DNA of 52,093 nt from Fluoribacter gormanii (GCF_900156395.1 NZ_FTNL01000026.1:1-52093); one strand, 5' to 3'. Positions 27,534-36,214 are shown, counted from the first letter of the stretch. Notes: a model not told the origin generated them from the sequence alone. Program-made: numbers and translations.

Positions 27534-28364
27534 ATGTGTCGGTTCGTAGCTTACATAGGAAAAGAGGATATTTTATTAGCTAATCTTTTAGTAAAACCTA
27601 ACAATTCGCTTATAAAACAAAGCCTCTTGGCTCGAGAATCACGTACTCTGACCAATGGAGATGGATTTGGCTTAGGATGGTATACTCCTTTTGATAAAAC
27701 GCCGGCTTTATTCACTTCACTTTTTCCTGCGTGGAATGATCGCAATTTTTCCTATCTAGCAAAAAAAACCAGGGCTCAGCTTTTTTTTGCTCATATACGC
27801 GCAGCAAGTACTGGCGGTATTTCTCATTTTAATTGCCACCCGTTTATATATAAAAATTGGCTATTTATGCATAACGGATCTATTCCATACTTCAAAAAAA
27901 TTAAACGTCAAATGAGTAATTTATTAGATGAAGATATTTATAGCTGGGTTAAAGGAAGCACCGACTCAGAATTGATTTTCGCATTATTTTTACAATTGGC
28001 AAAAAATTTAAAAATAAAGAACTCTTATGATATATACAACATTTTACTAAAAACATTGAATATAATTAATGAGTTAGTAAAAAAATATCATAAAAAAGCA
28101 GTGAGCTACTTTAATATTTGCATCACAGATGGGAAACGTATCGTCGCTTTTCGTTATTGCACTTCGTCACGAACCAAACCTGAAACAATGTATTTCTCTT
28201 TAAGTGAGGCTTTAGCAAAAAGCGCAACCGAAGAAGGCATTTACAAATATGTAATTATTGCTTCCGAAAAATTGTCAACTAATGGATTTAAATGGCAAAT
28301 TATACCAGTGAATCATTGCTTCATGGTTGAATCGAATTTAAGTATTTCATTACAAAAACTTTAG
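27534..28364 (+). CDS. EgtC-like class II glutamine amidotransferase
   Basis: The protein begins MCRFVAYIGK, placing the nucleophile Cys at residue 2 after Met removal. The N-terminal nucleophile fold continues with RESRTLTNGDGFGLGWYT, LFFAHIRAAS (glutamine/substrate Arg), FMHNGSI (oxyanion Asn) and GSTDSELIF. At 276 residues it fits the stand-alone EgtC/YafJ group that cleaves gamma-glutamyl bonds. The downstream ligase starts 23 nt later, so the two probably make or process one gamma-glutamyl compound. The N-terminal Cys requires an ATG start exactly here. Confidence 0.85.
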   Translation: MCRFVAYIGKEDILLANLLVKPNNSLIKQSLLARESRTLTNGDGFGLGWYTPFDKTPALFTSLFPAWNDRNFSYLAKKTRAQLFFAHIRAASTGGISHFNCHPFIYKNWLFMHNGSIPYFKKIKRQMSNLLDEDIYSWVKGSTDSELIFALFLQLAKNLKIKNSYDIYNILLKTLNIINELVKKYHKKAVSYFNICITDGKRIVAFRYCTSSRTKPETMYFSLSEALAKSATEEGIYKYVIIASEKLSTNGFKWQIIPVNHCFMVESNLSISLQKL

Positions 28365-28387
28365 TCTAAATACTTAAGGACTAAACA

Positions 28388-29800
28388 ATGCATATTAAAA
28401 AAATTGGAAACTATAAAATTGATTGCGAATTATTTAAAAAAAATTTAGCTGCTGAAACACAACTCTTAAAAGAATGGTTTGCGAAAGACTGCTTTAAATC
28501 TGAATCCATCAATGGAGGCGCAGAAATTGAATTTCTTATTTTAGATAAGGACTATCGATTATCACCTCATAATCTTTTTTTTACGAGAAAACTAAATATT
28601 CAAGAATTGGTAAGAGAAGCAGGAACCACTCAATTAGAAATTAATACGCCTGTTTTTCCTTTAAAAGAGAATTTTTTATCTCTTCTACATCAAAGTATTT
28701 TAGCTATATGGAATAAATGTTGTGAAATGGCCCTTAACTCCCAACATCATTTGGCGCTGCTCGGTTCAATACCCCAGGCAGATCCGGCTCTTTTTAGCCA
28801 TTTATATATTACACCAGAAAAAATTTATATCTTAATGAATGAGTTTGTAGCTAAATATCGAAAAGGAGAACCCTTATCCATTCATATAAATGGAGCAAAA
28901 GAAAGTCTTCTTTTATATCCAGAATCTTTAGCTATAGAAGGTTTAATATGTTCTTTGCAACTTCATCTAGAAGTTCCTCAACATCAATTAACTCATTATT
29001 TTAATATAATTCAATTATTATCGGCCCCGTTATTAGCTCTTAGTAGTAATTCACCTTACTTTTGTGGGAAACACTTATGGAGTGAAACAAGAATCAGCAT
29101 TTTTGAACAACTTTATACTTTTCCATTTCCACTGCAAAAAACCGTTTTTCTTGAACCGAATTATGTACAAAACACTTTATTTTCCATTTTTAAAAATAAC
29201 TTAAATAATTTCCCTTATCTCTTGCCACTTGCTGCATATAAAGAATCTATTAATCAGATGTTTCATGTAAGATGTCAAAATAGTTGTATTTTCCGTTGGA
29301 ACAGACCCATTTTGGACTTTAATCGACAGAATGAACCCTTTTTAAGAATAGAACACCGTGTATTATCTTCTGGTCCAACTGTAGTAGATATGATAGCAAA
29401 TGCCGCGTTTTTTTATGGCATAACCTATTATTATGCTAATAACCCGCCCTCCTTATCCTCTTTAATTTCTCATAATTCCATCTTGAAAAATTTTTATGAA
29501 TCAGCTCGTTACGGATTAGAAGCGAGGCTAAATTGGAGTTCTGGCAAGATTAAGGCGAGTACTCTTTTAAAAAACTTATTACCCTTGGCTTCTAAAGGTC
29601 TTGAAGATTTGGGAGTCAACACTCTGGAGGCGCATTTTTATTTGGATATAATTAAAAGCAGGCTTGATAGAAATCAAAATGGAAGTATATGGCAAGAGAA
29701 CTATCTTGCGAAACACAAAAATGATTTTAATAGCCTGCTTGAGCAGTATATTAAAAATCAATATTCAGAAATTCCAGTCGCTGAATGGAGTTTAAATTAA
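28388..29800 (+). CDS. Glutamate-cysteine ligase family 2 (GCS2/EgtA-like) protein
   Basis: An ATP-grasp-like carboxylate-amine ligase fold. GGAEIEFLILDKDYRLSP (residues 42-59) gives the metal-binding Glu residues. TTQLEINTPV, LALSSNSPYFCGK, WSETRISIFEQ and LRIEHRVLSSGPTVVD are the matching GCS2 blocks, with the conserved EhR and DxxANAAF ends. The expected reaction is joining glutamate to an amine acceptor, commonly cysteine. AAGGA precedes the ATG. The EgtC-like gene immediately upstream repeats the EgtA/EgtC pairing of ergothioneine synthesis, but no EgtB or EgtD gene is in the window. Confidence 0.78.
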   Translation: MHIKKIGNYKIDCELFKKNLAAETQLLKEWFAKDCFKSESINGGAEIEFLILDKDYRLSPHNLFFTRKLNIQELVREAGTTQLEINTPVFPLKENFLSLLHQSILAIWNKCCEMALNSQHHLALLGSIPQADPALFSHLYITPEKIYILMNEFVAKYRKGEPLSIHINGAKESLLLYPESLAIEGLICSLQLHLEVPQHQLTHYFNIIQLLSAPLLALSSNSPYFCGKHLWSETRISIFEQLYTFPFPLQKTVFLEPNYVQNTLFSIFKNNLNNFPYLLPLAAYKESINQMFHVRCQNSCIFRWNRPILDFNRQNEPFLRIEHRVLSSGPTVVDMIANAAFFYGITYYYANNPPSLSSLISHNSILKNFYESARYGLEARLNWSSGKIKASTLLKNLLPLASKGLEDLGVNTLEAHFYLDIIKSRLDRNQNGSIWQENYLAKHKNDFNSLLEQYIKNQYSEIPVAEWSLN

Positions 29801-29861
29801 TAGGCTCGGTAGCAACAACTATATCTTGGTTGCAAAGAACCAGATACAGTTGCCAGTTTTA

Positions 29862-30176
29862 CTATTTGCTTTCATAATCAATAACAACAGCCGATTCCAA
29901 ACCATTTTCTAACATAGGAACTAATACCTCTGTAGCGATTCGTTTATGCTCTGGATGCTCTAAATAAAGATCCCGTCCATTCAAATCATCAAATTTCATA
30001 ACAAATGCATGAGTAAATCCTTTATTTAATTGTTCAGGGCTACAATTTTTTCCAAATGAGAAGTCTTTAATAGATGGGATTATTTCCTTTAAATTTCCTA
30101 GCTGATTTACGGCAGAATAAATATCCGACTCTGTTAAATTTGCTTTAAATTTTAATACAACAATATGATTAATCAT
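29862..30176 (-). CDS. Dabb (stress-responsive A/B barrel) protein
   Basis: A 104-residue ferredoxin-like barrel: the start INHIVVLKFKANLTESDI, the central IKDFSFGKNCSPEQLNKGFTH and LYLEHPEHKRIATEVLVPML match the family throughout. These proteins dimerise; roles range from cyclases to stress proteins, and no catalytic role can be read here. Start ATG with AAGGAA upstream. Convergent with the GCS2-like gene. Confidence 0.88.
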   Translation of the reverse strand: MINHIVVLKFKANLTESDIYSAVNQLGNLKEIIPSIKDFSFGKNCSPEQLNKGFTHAFVMKFDDLNGRDLYLEHPEHKRIATEVLVPMLENGLESAVVIDYESK

Positions 30177-30319
30177 TAAATTATTCCTTTTTATCTACAT
30201 TTATATTTTATCAATAGTACCTGAATAACGATCCAATTACAGCCTATATTTCCTCTTGATTGACTCAGTATCAAAAATGATTGGAGGTCGAATGTTTTAA
30301 GGTTATATTAGAATAACAT

Positions 30320-30343
30320 ACAATATATTATGCTATATATTGT
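30320..30343. promoter_or_regulatory. Perfect palindrome, probable autoregulatory operator
   Basis: The half-sites ACAATATAT and ATATATTGT are separated by 6 nt, 50 nt before the ParD-like start codon. Antitoxin-like ribbon-helix-helix proteins usually repress their own promoter through such repeats. AT richness lowers certainty. Confidence 0.5.
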
Positions 30344-30392
30344 AGCAATTTAATTTAAATCGCTATACAATCCATTTTTTTAGGAGGACTAT

Positions 30393-30605
30393 ATGGGTAT
30401 TGTAAAAATTTCCAATGAACTACATGAAGCGACAAAGCTGATGGCTAGAGCCATGAGCCGCTCAATAAACTCACAAGCTGAATACTGGATTAGAATAGGA
30501 AAATTGGCAGAAGAAAATCCTTCTATTACTTATCCTGAAATTCTCAAAATTTTAATAAATCAAGCATCATTAGGTGAAATACACGATGTTAGTGAAGACG
30601 CATGA
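30393..30605 (+). CDS. ParD-like antitoxin-family protein
   Basis: A 70-residue protein of the ParD-like (TA-system antidote) type. The start VKISNELHEATKLMARAMSR resembles the ribbon-helix-helix strand and first helix, and SINSQAEYWIRIGKLAEENP the second. No toxin of RelE/ParE type follows; instead the next gene is methionine aminopeptidase, whose start lies inside this gene. GGAGG is well placed upstream. Likely role: DNA-binding regulator of the two-gene unit through the palindrome upstream (inferred). Confidence 0.78.
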   Translation: MGIVKISNELHEATKLMARAMSRSINSQAEYWIRIGKLAEENPSITYPEILKILINQASLGEIHDVSEDA

Positions 30606-31365
30606 AGAAATAGAAAAAATGCGGGTTGCAGGAAATCTGGCCGCATTAGTACTCCAAATGATAGAACCTTATGTTATTGCTGGTGTAAGAACCAGTGCTC
30701 TGGAACAAATATGTCGCAAATATATTATTGAAGATTTGCAAGCCATACCTTCAACTTTAAATCATCATGGATTTCCAGCGTGCATTTGCACCTCTATTAA
30801 TCATGTTGTATGTCACGGAATACCTTCTGATAAAATAATTAAGAACGGTGACATCATTAATATTGATGTTACTGTGCAAAAAGACGGTTATATCGGTGAC
30901 ACAAGTAAAATGTTTCTCGTTGGCGATGTAAAACCTTTTGCTAAAAAATTAGTAGCCGTTACGCAAGAGTGTCTTTATAAAGCCATAGCCATAGTGCGTC
31001 CAGGGGTTCGACTCGGAGATATAGGAAGCGTAATCCAAGAGCATGCTGAAAAAAATCGATATTCTGTAGTTCGTGAGTTTGGGGGACATGGGATTGGCAG
31101 AACAATGTGGGAAGATCCTGATGTCATGCATTTTGGTAAACCCAATACAGGATTACAATTACAAGCAGGAATGACCTTTACTATTGAACCAATGATTAAT
31201 TTGGGTACTAGAGGGGTCAAAATATTGGGAGACGGATGGACTGTTGTCACCAAAGATCATAAATTATCCGCACAATGGGAACATACAATTTTAGTAACTG
31301 AGGATGGATATGAAGTTCTCACCTTGAGAGCAGATGAGCAATTTTTCTCAGAAGATCCGCACTAA
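30586..31365 (+). CDS. map: Type I methionine aminopeptidase
   Basis: Removes N-terminal Met from nascent proteins. The pita-bread metal set is present: Asp in INIDVTV, Asp in GYIGDTSKMF, His in FGGHGIGR, Glu in FTIEPMI and Glu in WEHTILV. Substrate His is in NHVVCHGIP. The ATG at 30586 is preferred over a GTG 12 nt upstream, giving 259 residues. It overlaps the ParD-like gene by 20 nt, so translation is coupled. Because it sits in an antitoxin-like unit it is probably an accessory second copy rather than the housekeeping one (inference). Confidence 0.93.
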   Translation: MLVKTHEEIEKMRVAGNLAALVLQMIEPYVIAGVRTSALEQICRKYIIEDLQAIPSTLNHHGFPACICTSINHVVCHGIPSDKIIKNGDIINIDVTVQKDGYIGDTSKMFLVGDVKPFAKKLVAVTQECLYKAIAIVRPGVRLGDIGSVIQEHAEKNRYSVVREFGGHGIGRTMWEDPDVMHFGKPNTGLQLQAGMTFTIEPMINLGTRGVKILGDGWTVVTKDHKLSAQWEHTILVTEDGYEVLTLRADEQFFSEDPH

Positions 31366-31506
31366 AATAATGGGACTCGCGGACAAGCCTCGGGTTCATG
31401 CACTGATTTGAGCAAAAATCAGTTGCAAGCAACCAGGCTGTACTTACTGAAGTTCCATAACCCAATGAATGAACTACGTAACAGTCATATGATATTCAGT
31501 TACCGC

Positions 31507-31680
31507 TTAAAACCTATCCTTGCGTTCAAATTCTTTGTTGTATTCGCGCATTGGGATTAAGCCAGCATTATACTTTTCTTGAGCTTCATAAGCATTCATA
31601 CAATGTTTGTTCGATTTTTCTTCCTCAACACCAACAATTACATCAAGAAACTCAATTAACCATTGAAATATATTTCTCAT
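31507..31680 (-). CDS. Small protein of unknown function (57 aa)
   Basis: A 57-codon frame starting ATG at 31680 with GGAAGG 7 nt upstream, an excellent ribosome-binding site. The product opens MRNIFQWLIEFLDVIVGVEE and continues with a charged helix containing MNAYEAQEKYNAGLIPM and ending EFERKDRF. The residue mix is protein-like and amphipathic. No family recognised. It would lie downstream of the two-gene unknown unit on the same strand. Confidence 0.6.
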   Translation of the reverse strand: MRNIFQWLIEFLDVIVGVEEEKSNKHCMNAYEAQEKYNAGLIPMREYNKEFERKDRF

Positions 31681-31732
31681 TTAGCACCTTCCATGTGATA
31701 AAAAACTATCCGTTTACCATTATAATCACATT

Positions 31733-32104
31733 TCAAATTTTATTGCCAATAGTAGTCTTGTTTGTTCTTGTTCCCCTATCAGAAACTAACGTACCATTCA
31801 ATTCAACAATAAAATTCGAGAAACAAACTGGATAATCAAGATCCATTACATCCTCATTAACCTGAAACAATACAAATTCACTGGCGATTAACTTCACATA
31901 ATAGTTGACTTTATTTTTGTCAGATAGATAAATTAATTTATCGGGTACGCTAAGCATAATTTTATAAATGAGTTCATAGAGTTGTTCATCAGTCAATCGT
32001 AAAACTGCTTGCGTCGAGGCATTAAGATCTTTATGCTCCATATTACAAAGGAACTTAGTTTCATTAAGTACTGAATTGATTAACTCCAATTTAACCGGGT
32101 GCAT
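31733..32104 (-). CDS. Unknown small protein coupled to upstream gene
   Basis: A 123-residue soluble, acidic, mostly helical product. The ATG at 32104 has GGAGG 8 nt upstream, lying inside the end of the upstream gene, with a 14-nt overlap of the reading frames. This decides the start over two in-frame upstream ATGs. The tight coupling suggests a partner, chaperone or immunity protein for the larger gene (inference). No family was recognised. Confidence 0.65.
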   Translation of the reverse strand: MHPVKLELINSVLNETKFLCNMEHKDLNASTQAVLRLTDEQLYELIYKIMLSVPDKLIYLSDKNKVNYYVKLIASEFVLFQVNEDVMDLDYPVCFSNFIVELNGTLVSDRGTRTNKTTIGNKI

Positions 32105-33593
32105 GGCTTGAACCTCCATCGAATTTAAAGTGGGTATCAACTGTTGCACTTAAAGATACTTTCTTCGCGCATCCACTCTGAGTTATCAGTTCGATTAACC
32201 TGGCTGGTGTTACATAATCCGTAATCTCAGTTTTAGGTAATAATGGCTTTACTACAACGCTATTAGTTGCTAATTCATCCTGAAGACACTTATTTAATTG
32301 ACAAAATACAGCATTCAGTGTGAGACAAACAAACTCAGAACATAACATCTCAGTTTTTTGTTCATAATTCTCTCCATTATAAAGTTTTTGCGCCCTTAAC
32401 TCCTCGTTTTTTAGAGTAGTATTAGCAAACAACGTGTTTCTTCCAAATAAATGCCCTGTAATCCCATACCTTAGTTGTTTATAACTTTTGGGCTCTATTG
32501 CCCTTACATGAGCATATTTAACTACAGCATCCGCATAGACATTCTGTTGTATTTCTCTAAACTTCATTTCAACAGCAATTTGCCATTGTGGACCATATCG
32601 GGCCTTTAACCGTTCCTTCATCGATTCACTAACCATAGCCATAATATCGAGTTCAAATACATCATTACGCGCTATCGAACCAACATTGGTAGGATCACTA
32701 ACTGGACCTGATCTTAAAATATGAACTTCTCTTAATTCATCACCTCCAAGATCAGTAAAAACAGAAGCATGCATACCACCAGAAATCCTTTTTATTGTAT
32801 TTCCAACTGAACTATTTAATAGAGGCTCTTCACTCCTGTTGGGATCTCTTTGGTAGCGCATGATAGCAACGTATAACAATGGATCTCGTTTATTAGCAAC
32901 TTCTCGTCGAAGATCCTCTTCTAATCTGAGTTGATATGTACGAAAATTTACAGAAATTCTATATAGATTTAAGACGAATTGTTCTTCTGGAGAGTAATAT
33001 ACATTTGAAGAAAATCGAGCCGCTGCATCCATCATCTCATCAACATTTTGTAGATATGCACTCGCCTTAGATGCATTCATAACATAAGAATACTCGCTCA
33101 AGCTTAACCTATGATCTTCGAAAGATTGCCCATTTGCACTGATTTTTTCTTGTATGCGCTGCCAATGTTGATGATGGCGAGAGAGATACGTAAATTCCTT
33201 TAATAGTATGAGTTGTTCCCGTAAATGCTCAGCCAACTCTTGGTGGACTCTATTGCTTTTATTCAGCATTAATTCTTTTGATAAATCCAATTCAGTACCT
33301 GTGAATAATACCTGAGCAAGATTTCCAGCCAACTCATTCAGATCGAGATTACCAATAACATCATTAATATAATGGGATATAATTTTACTTCTGCGTTTAT
33401 GAAAAACCTCCAGATCGATTTTAAAATCTTGCTTTTGCTTATGCGGAAGATCATATTCTGCTAACAACAGTAATCCCGCAAATTGCAAGTTCGTTAGCCC
33501 ACAAGGTAATTTTTCTGAGGCATATTGTTCATCATAGATAAGCCTATCATCCAGAATAATACTTTTTAACATTTCATATAATGGGTGTGGCAT
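32091..33593 (-). CDS. Unknown 500-aa protein, possible permuted papain-like (NlpC/P60-type) domain
   Basis: No signal peptide or membrane segment. The N-terminal half is helical. The C-terminal half contains ISGGMHASVFTDLGG (His275) followed by a strand with REVHIL, and later MLCSEFVCLTLNAVF with Cys418. A His on one strand followed much later by a CSEF/CSEL helix is the order seen in permuted NlpC/P60 enzymes such as the YiiX family. This is pattern recognition, not an alignment. Start ATG at 33593 has AGAGG 10 nt upstream; a GTG 9 nt earlier would sit too close to it. Candidate host-directed hydrolase; partner gene overlaps its end. Confidence 0.55.
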   Translation of the reverse strand: MPHPLYEMLKSIILDDRLIYDEQYASEKLPCGLTNLQFAGLLLLAEYDLPHKQKQDFKIDLEVFHKRRSKIISHYINDVIGNLDLNELAGNLAQVLFTGTELDLSKELMLNKSNRVHQELAEHLREQLILLKEFTYLSRHHQHWQRIQEKISANGQSFEDHRLSLSEYSYVMNASKASAYLQNVDEMMDAAARFSSNVYYSPEEQFVLNLYRISVNFRTYQLRLEEDLRREVANKRDPLLYVAIMRYQRDPNRSEEPLLNSSVGNTIKRISGGMHASVFTDLGGDELREVHILRSGPVSDPTNVGSIARNDVFELDIMAMVSESMKERLKARYGPQWQIAVEMKFREIQQNVYADAVVKYAHVRAIEPKSYKQLRYGITGHLFGRNTLFANTTLKNEELRAQKLYNGENYEQKTEMLCSEFVCLTLNAVFCQLNKCLQDELATNSVVVKPLLPKTEITDYVTPARLIELITQSGCAKKVSLSATVDTHFKFDGGSSHAPG

Positions 33594-33808
33594 TGCGGAC
33601 ACCTCTGAAGAAATTCATATGCCCATCTATTACTCTAAATGTAGTATATAAATTCATCTTAAGGTGGTTTTATAGACCACATTATGATCTTGGTCTTTCA
33701 TTTTCTATTTAACTAGAAAAATTTACTCTTATAGTTTAATTTATTGTTATTACTGCAAATTACTCTCTTTTTACAGCTAATTTTCTCTAACTCACCTGAG
33801 AGCTCTCT

Positions 33809-34213
33809 ATGACTATAAAGTGGATACCGGATAACCAAATTGGTGAATTGCAAAATGATGGCTCTTTTACTCGTGCTGCTTCGTATGGTGTAAGCATGAT
33901 CAATGCTTATTTCTTTGATGAATTGACACAACTAGACCCTATCGGCCAAGAAAAAAATCTACTGAACATTATCGAGACCGAATCCAAACTTGTACCTTCC
34001 TTAAAGACCTTGGATATCATTGGTTTCTTCTCTCCCGAGGAATGGTTGCATAGCGAACATCAAGGCAGATTAATGATTATTTTGCTTTATTTTACTCAAC
34101 AACCTGAAGCAGTTACTCCAGAAATTGTGAAACGATTAAAGGAAAAATATTCAACGCTCACTCCGACTTTACAAAAAATGGTTGATGAAATTATAGAGGA
34201 GTTTTCAGCATGA
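33809..34213 (+). CDS. Unknown 134-aa protein, duplicate of the next gene's N-terminal domain
   Basis: No signal peptide. The whole protein aligns by eye with the first 145 residues of the following gene: WIPDNQIGELQNDGSFTR against LIPDNKQGMITDNGTFYR, and EEWLHSEHQGRLMIILLY against ADWLADEQQEGRMMPALL. Both then have T/SPE(I/L)(V/L)KRL and a terminal helix ending DE(I)IEE. GAGAG precedes the ATG. Its stop overlaps the next start by 4 nt (ATGA), so the three-gene unit to 36214 is probably co-transcribed. Function unknown. Confidence 0.68.
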   Translation: MTIKWIPDNQIGELQNDGSFTRAASYGVSMINAYFFDELTQLDPIGQEKNLLNIIETESKLVPSLKTLDIIGFFSPEEWLHSEHQGRLMIILLYFTQQPEAVTPEIVKRLKEKYSTLTPTLQKMVDEIIEEFSA

Positions 34214-35124
34214 ACGATTCATCTATTGCAATAGATCCAGATAAATTAATTCCTGATAACAAACAAGGCATGATTACTGATAATGGAACGTTTTATCGTA
34301 AAGGGACATCGTTAGCGACATTTGATAATGTTAAAAAATATCAAGCATTAATCGATAGCGGTGTAAAAGACATCGCTCATCCTGAAATTCAAACTGCAAT
34401 AAATGATCAACGATTTATTACCAATATGATGGCAGTAGGATTATATTTTTCTTTTTTCCCAGAAGCAGATTGGTTAGCGGATGAGCAACAAGAAGGCCGA
34501 ATGATGCCCGCATTGCTGATGTTGCAGCAATACCCTAATAAACTATCTCCTGAATTACTTAAACGCTTACTCCACATAAAGAATAAGCTTAATCCTATTA
34601 CGCAAACCTTAATTGAAGAAACATTGGATTATTATCAGAACTACCTTAACAAGCTTGAGAAAACAAAAAAATATATATCGCATTTGTTTATGCAATATGT
34701 GCACGGATTGGAAAATCAAAATATCACTGATATCGATGCACTATGGTTAGATAAAGCAGAAAGCTGCTTAATTGTACCCTCTTTCGATACGCCCATTAAA
34801 GGCAAAACCAATATTATTAATTTCACTCAAAAGAATTTTTCTAATTTTACGAAATTAAGGTTTCAAGTTTCCAATATTGAAGTCAATATTGACTTGATTA
34901 AAGGTATTGCACATTTGTATGCACTAAAGACTTTAAAAGTAGAATTAAAAGAAGATAATGCATTCAAAGGAAAACCGATTCCGACTAAAGCAGTAGTCAA
35001 TGTAGAATTTATTCGTATGGATGTTCCTTCCTGCCTACCCGTGTTGAAGGGTTTTGAAAATTGGCGATTAGGGAATTGGAAAATTTCCAACTGGACTGAA
35101 TGTTTCCCATACTCTCAATTTTAA
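34210..35124 (+). CDS. Unknown protein: duplicated domain plus SnoaL/NTF2-like C-terminus
   Basis: Residues 1-145 are the same domain as the preceding gene. Residues about 155-304 (YISHLFMQYVHGLENQNITD, then DALWLDKAESCLIVPSF and KGKTNIINFTQKNF) have the helix-strand order of SnoaL/NTF2-like domains, which bind small ligands or act as cyclases. That assignment is tentative. It overlaps the upstream stop by 4 nt, and the metallo-hydrolase gene starts 13 nt downstream. No transmembrane or signal sequence, although its downstream partner is exported. Confidence 0.65.
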   Translation: MNDSSIAIDPDKLIPDNKQGMITDNGTFYRKGTSLATFDNVKKYQALIDSGVKDIAHPEIQTAINDQRFITNMMAVGLYFSFFPEADWLADEQQEGRMMPALLMLQQYPNKLSPELLKRLLHIKNKLNPITQTLIEETLDYYQNYLNKLEKTKKYISHLFMQYVHGLENQNITDIDALWLDKAESCLIVPSFDTPIKGKTNIINFTQKNFSNFTKLRFQVSNIEVNIDLIKGIAHLYALKTLKVELKEDNAFKGKPIPTKAVVNVEFIRMDVPSCLPVLKGFENWRLGNWKISNWTECFPYSQF

Positions 35125-35137
35125 AGGACTTTTACCC

Positions 35138-36214
35138 ATGCTCATTAAATCCTTAAAAACATTTAGCTTGGTTTTATTTGCTTATGCAAGCCATTCATTC
35201 GCTGCTTTGTATTTAGAGAGTCCCATTCAAAAAGATTTATTGACCGATGGTAAGATGCATCTTTATCTCTGTGGCACTGGAGATCCGGAAGTTACCATGC
35301 AAGAGATTCGCAAACCAGCCTGCCTTGCTCTGATTGCCAATAAGCAATTTATGCTATTTGATGCAGGTGAAGGAGCGATTCAAACTTTAGCTTCGATGGG
35401 ATTGCCTTACCCTGCAATTCATAATGTATTTATAACACATTGGCATTCTGACCATTTCAGTGGCTTGGGTCAGGTTATTAACGCTACCTGGAATAATGGA
35501 CGTAACGAACCCATCAATATTTATGGACCATACGGAGTCAAGCAAGTTGTAAAAGGATTGGCTAAAGCCTATCAACTGGATGTCATTTTTCGAGCTTCAA
35601 ATAGCCACGGAAGACTCGATCCACAAATGGGATTTGGGATCCCCAAATTAGTGGATGCAGTGAAACACGATAAAATCGTTTATGATAACTCGGATATTAA
35701 AATTATCGCATTTCCGGTTTCGCATGAACCCGTATATCCAGCGCTGGGTTACGTTGTCCACTATAAAGGATGCAAAATAGTCATCAGTGGTGATACCAAA
35801 GTTACTCCTACACTAGCAGCTCAGGCTAAAGACGCCAATCTTTTGATTAATGAAGTGCTTAGTAATCCTTTAAACCAAGAAATCTACCAACAAGCGATGA
35901 CAAAAGGCGATAGATTGGATGCTGCATTCTCGCTGGAAACCAAGAACTACCATTCTGATTCACTAGAGCTTGCGAAAATGGCGCAGCAAGCTAATGTAAA
36001 GCATTTAGTTTTGACTCATTTTGTTCCTGCCATTCCAACAACATCTGAGGTAACACAAGCTTTTGTTAAGGGAATGAGCAAGTATTACACCGGCCCAATG
36101 ACAATTAGTGCGGATAAAGATGAAATCACTATTGAATCAACCGGTGCAGACAATTGTCACATTCAATACAAGCCGGCAAAACAGCCAGTGAGTGAGGTGC
36201 ATAAAATTAATTAG
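35138..36214 (+). CDS. Exported metallo-beta-lactamase-fold hydrolase (RNase Z/arylsulfatase-like)
   Basis: The signal peptide (about 1-22, ending SHSFA) places it in the periplasm or outside. The MBL fold shows HWHSDH (His101, His103, Asp105, His106), an upstream LFDAGEGA turn, a later His in FPVSHEPVY, Asp in ISGDTK and a final His in LVLTHFVP. This binuclear zinc set is complete and in the order of the RNase Z/AtsA-like branch. An RNase role is unlikely for an exported protein; a phosphodiester, sulfate-ester or lactone substrate is more plausible (inference). AAAGGA lies upstream. Third gene of the unit starting at 33809. Confidence 0.85.
   Translation: MLIKSLKTFSLVLFAYASHSFAALYLESPIQKDLLTDGKMHLYLCGTGDPEVTMQEIRKPACLALIANKQFMLFDAGEGAIQTLASMGLPYPAIHNVFITHWHSDHFSGLGQVINATWNNGRNEPINIYGPYGVKQVVKGLAKAYQLDVIFRASNSHGRLDPQMGFGIPKLVDAVKHDKIVYDNSDIKIIAFPVSHEPVYPALGYVVHYKGCKIVISGDTKVTPTLAAQAKDANLLINEVLSNPLNQEIYQQAMTKGDRLDAAFSLETKNYHSDSLELAKMAQQANVKHLVLTHFVPAIPTTSEVTQAFVKGMSKYYTGPMTISADKDEITIESTGADNCHIQYKPAKQPVSEVHKIN

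Noticed and set aside
30393..31365. Classical toxin-antitoxin locus
   Set aside because: The second gene is a methionine aminopeptidase with all metal ligands, not a RelE/ParE-type toxin.
31551..31835. Plus-strand frame of 94 codons
   Set aside because: It lies opposite a better-supported minus-strand small gene (31507-31680) with an ideal ribosome-binding site and the end of another gene; hydrophobic product reflects AT-rich antisense sequence.
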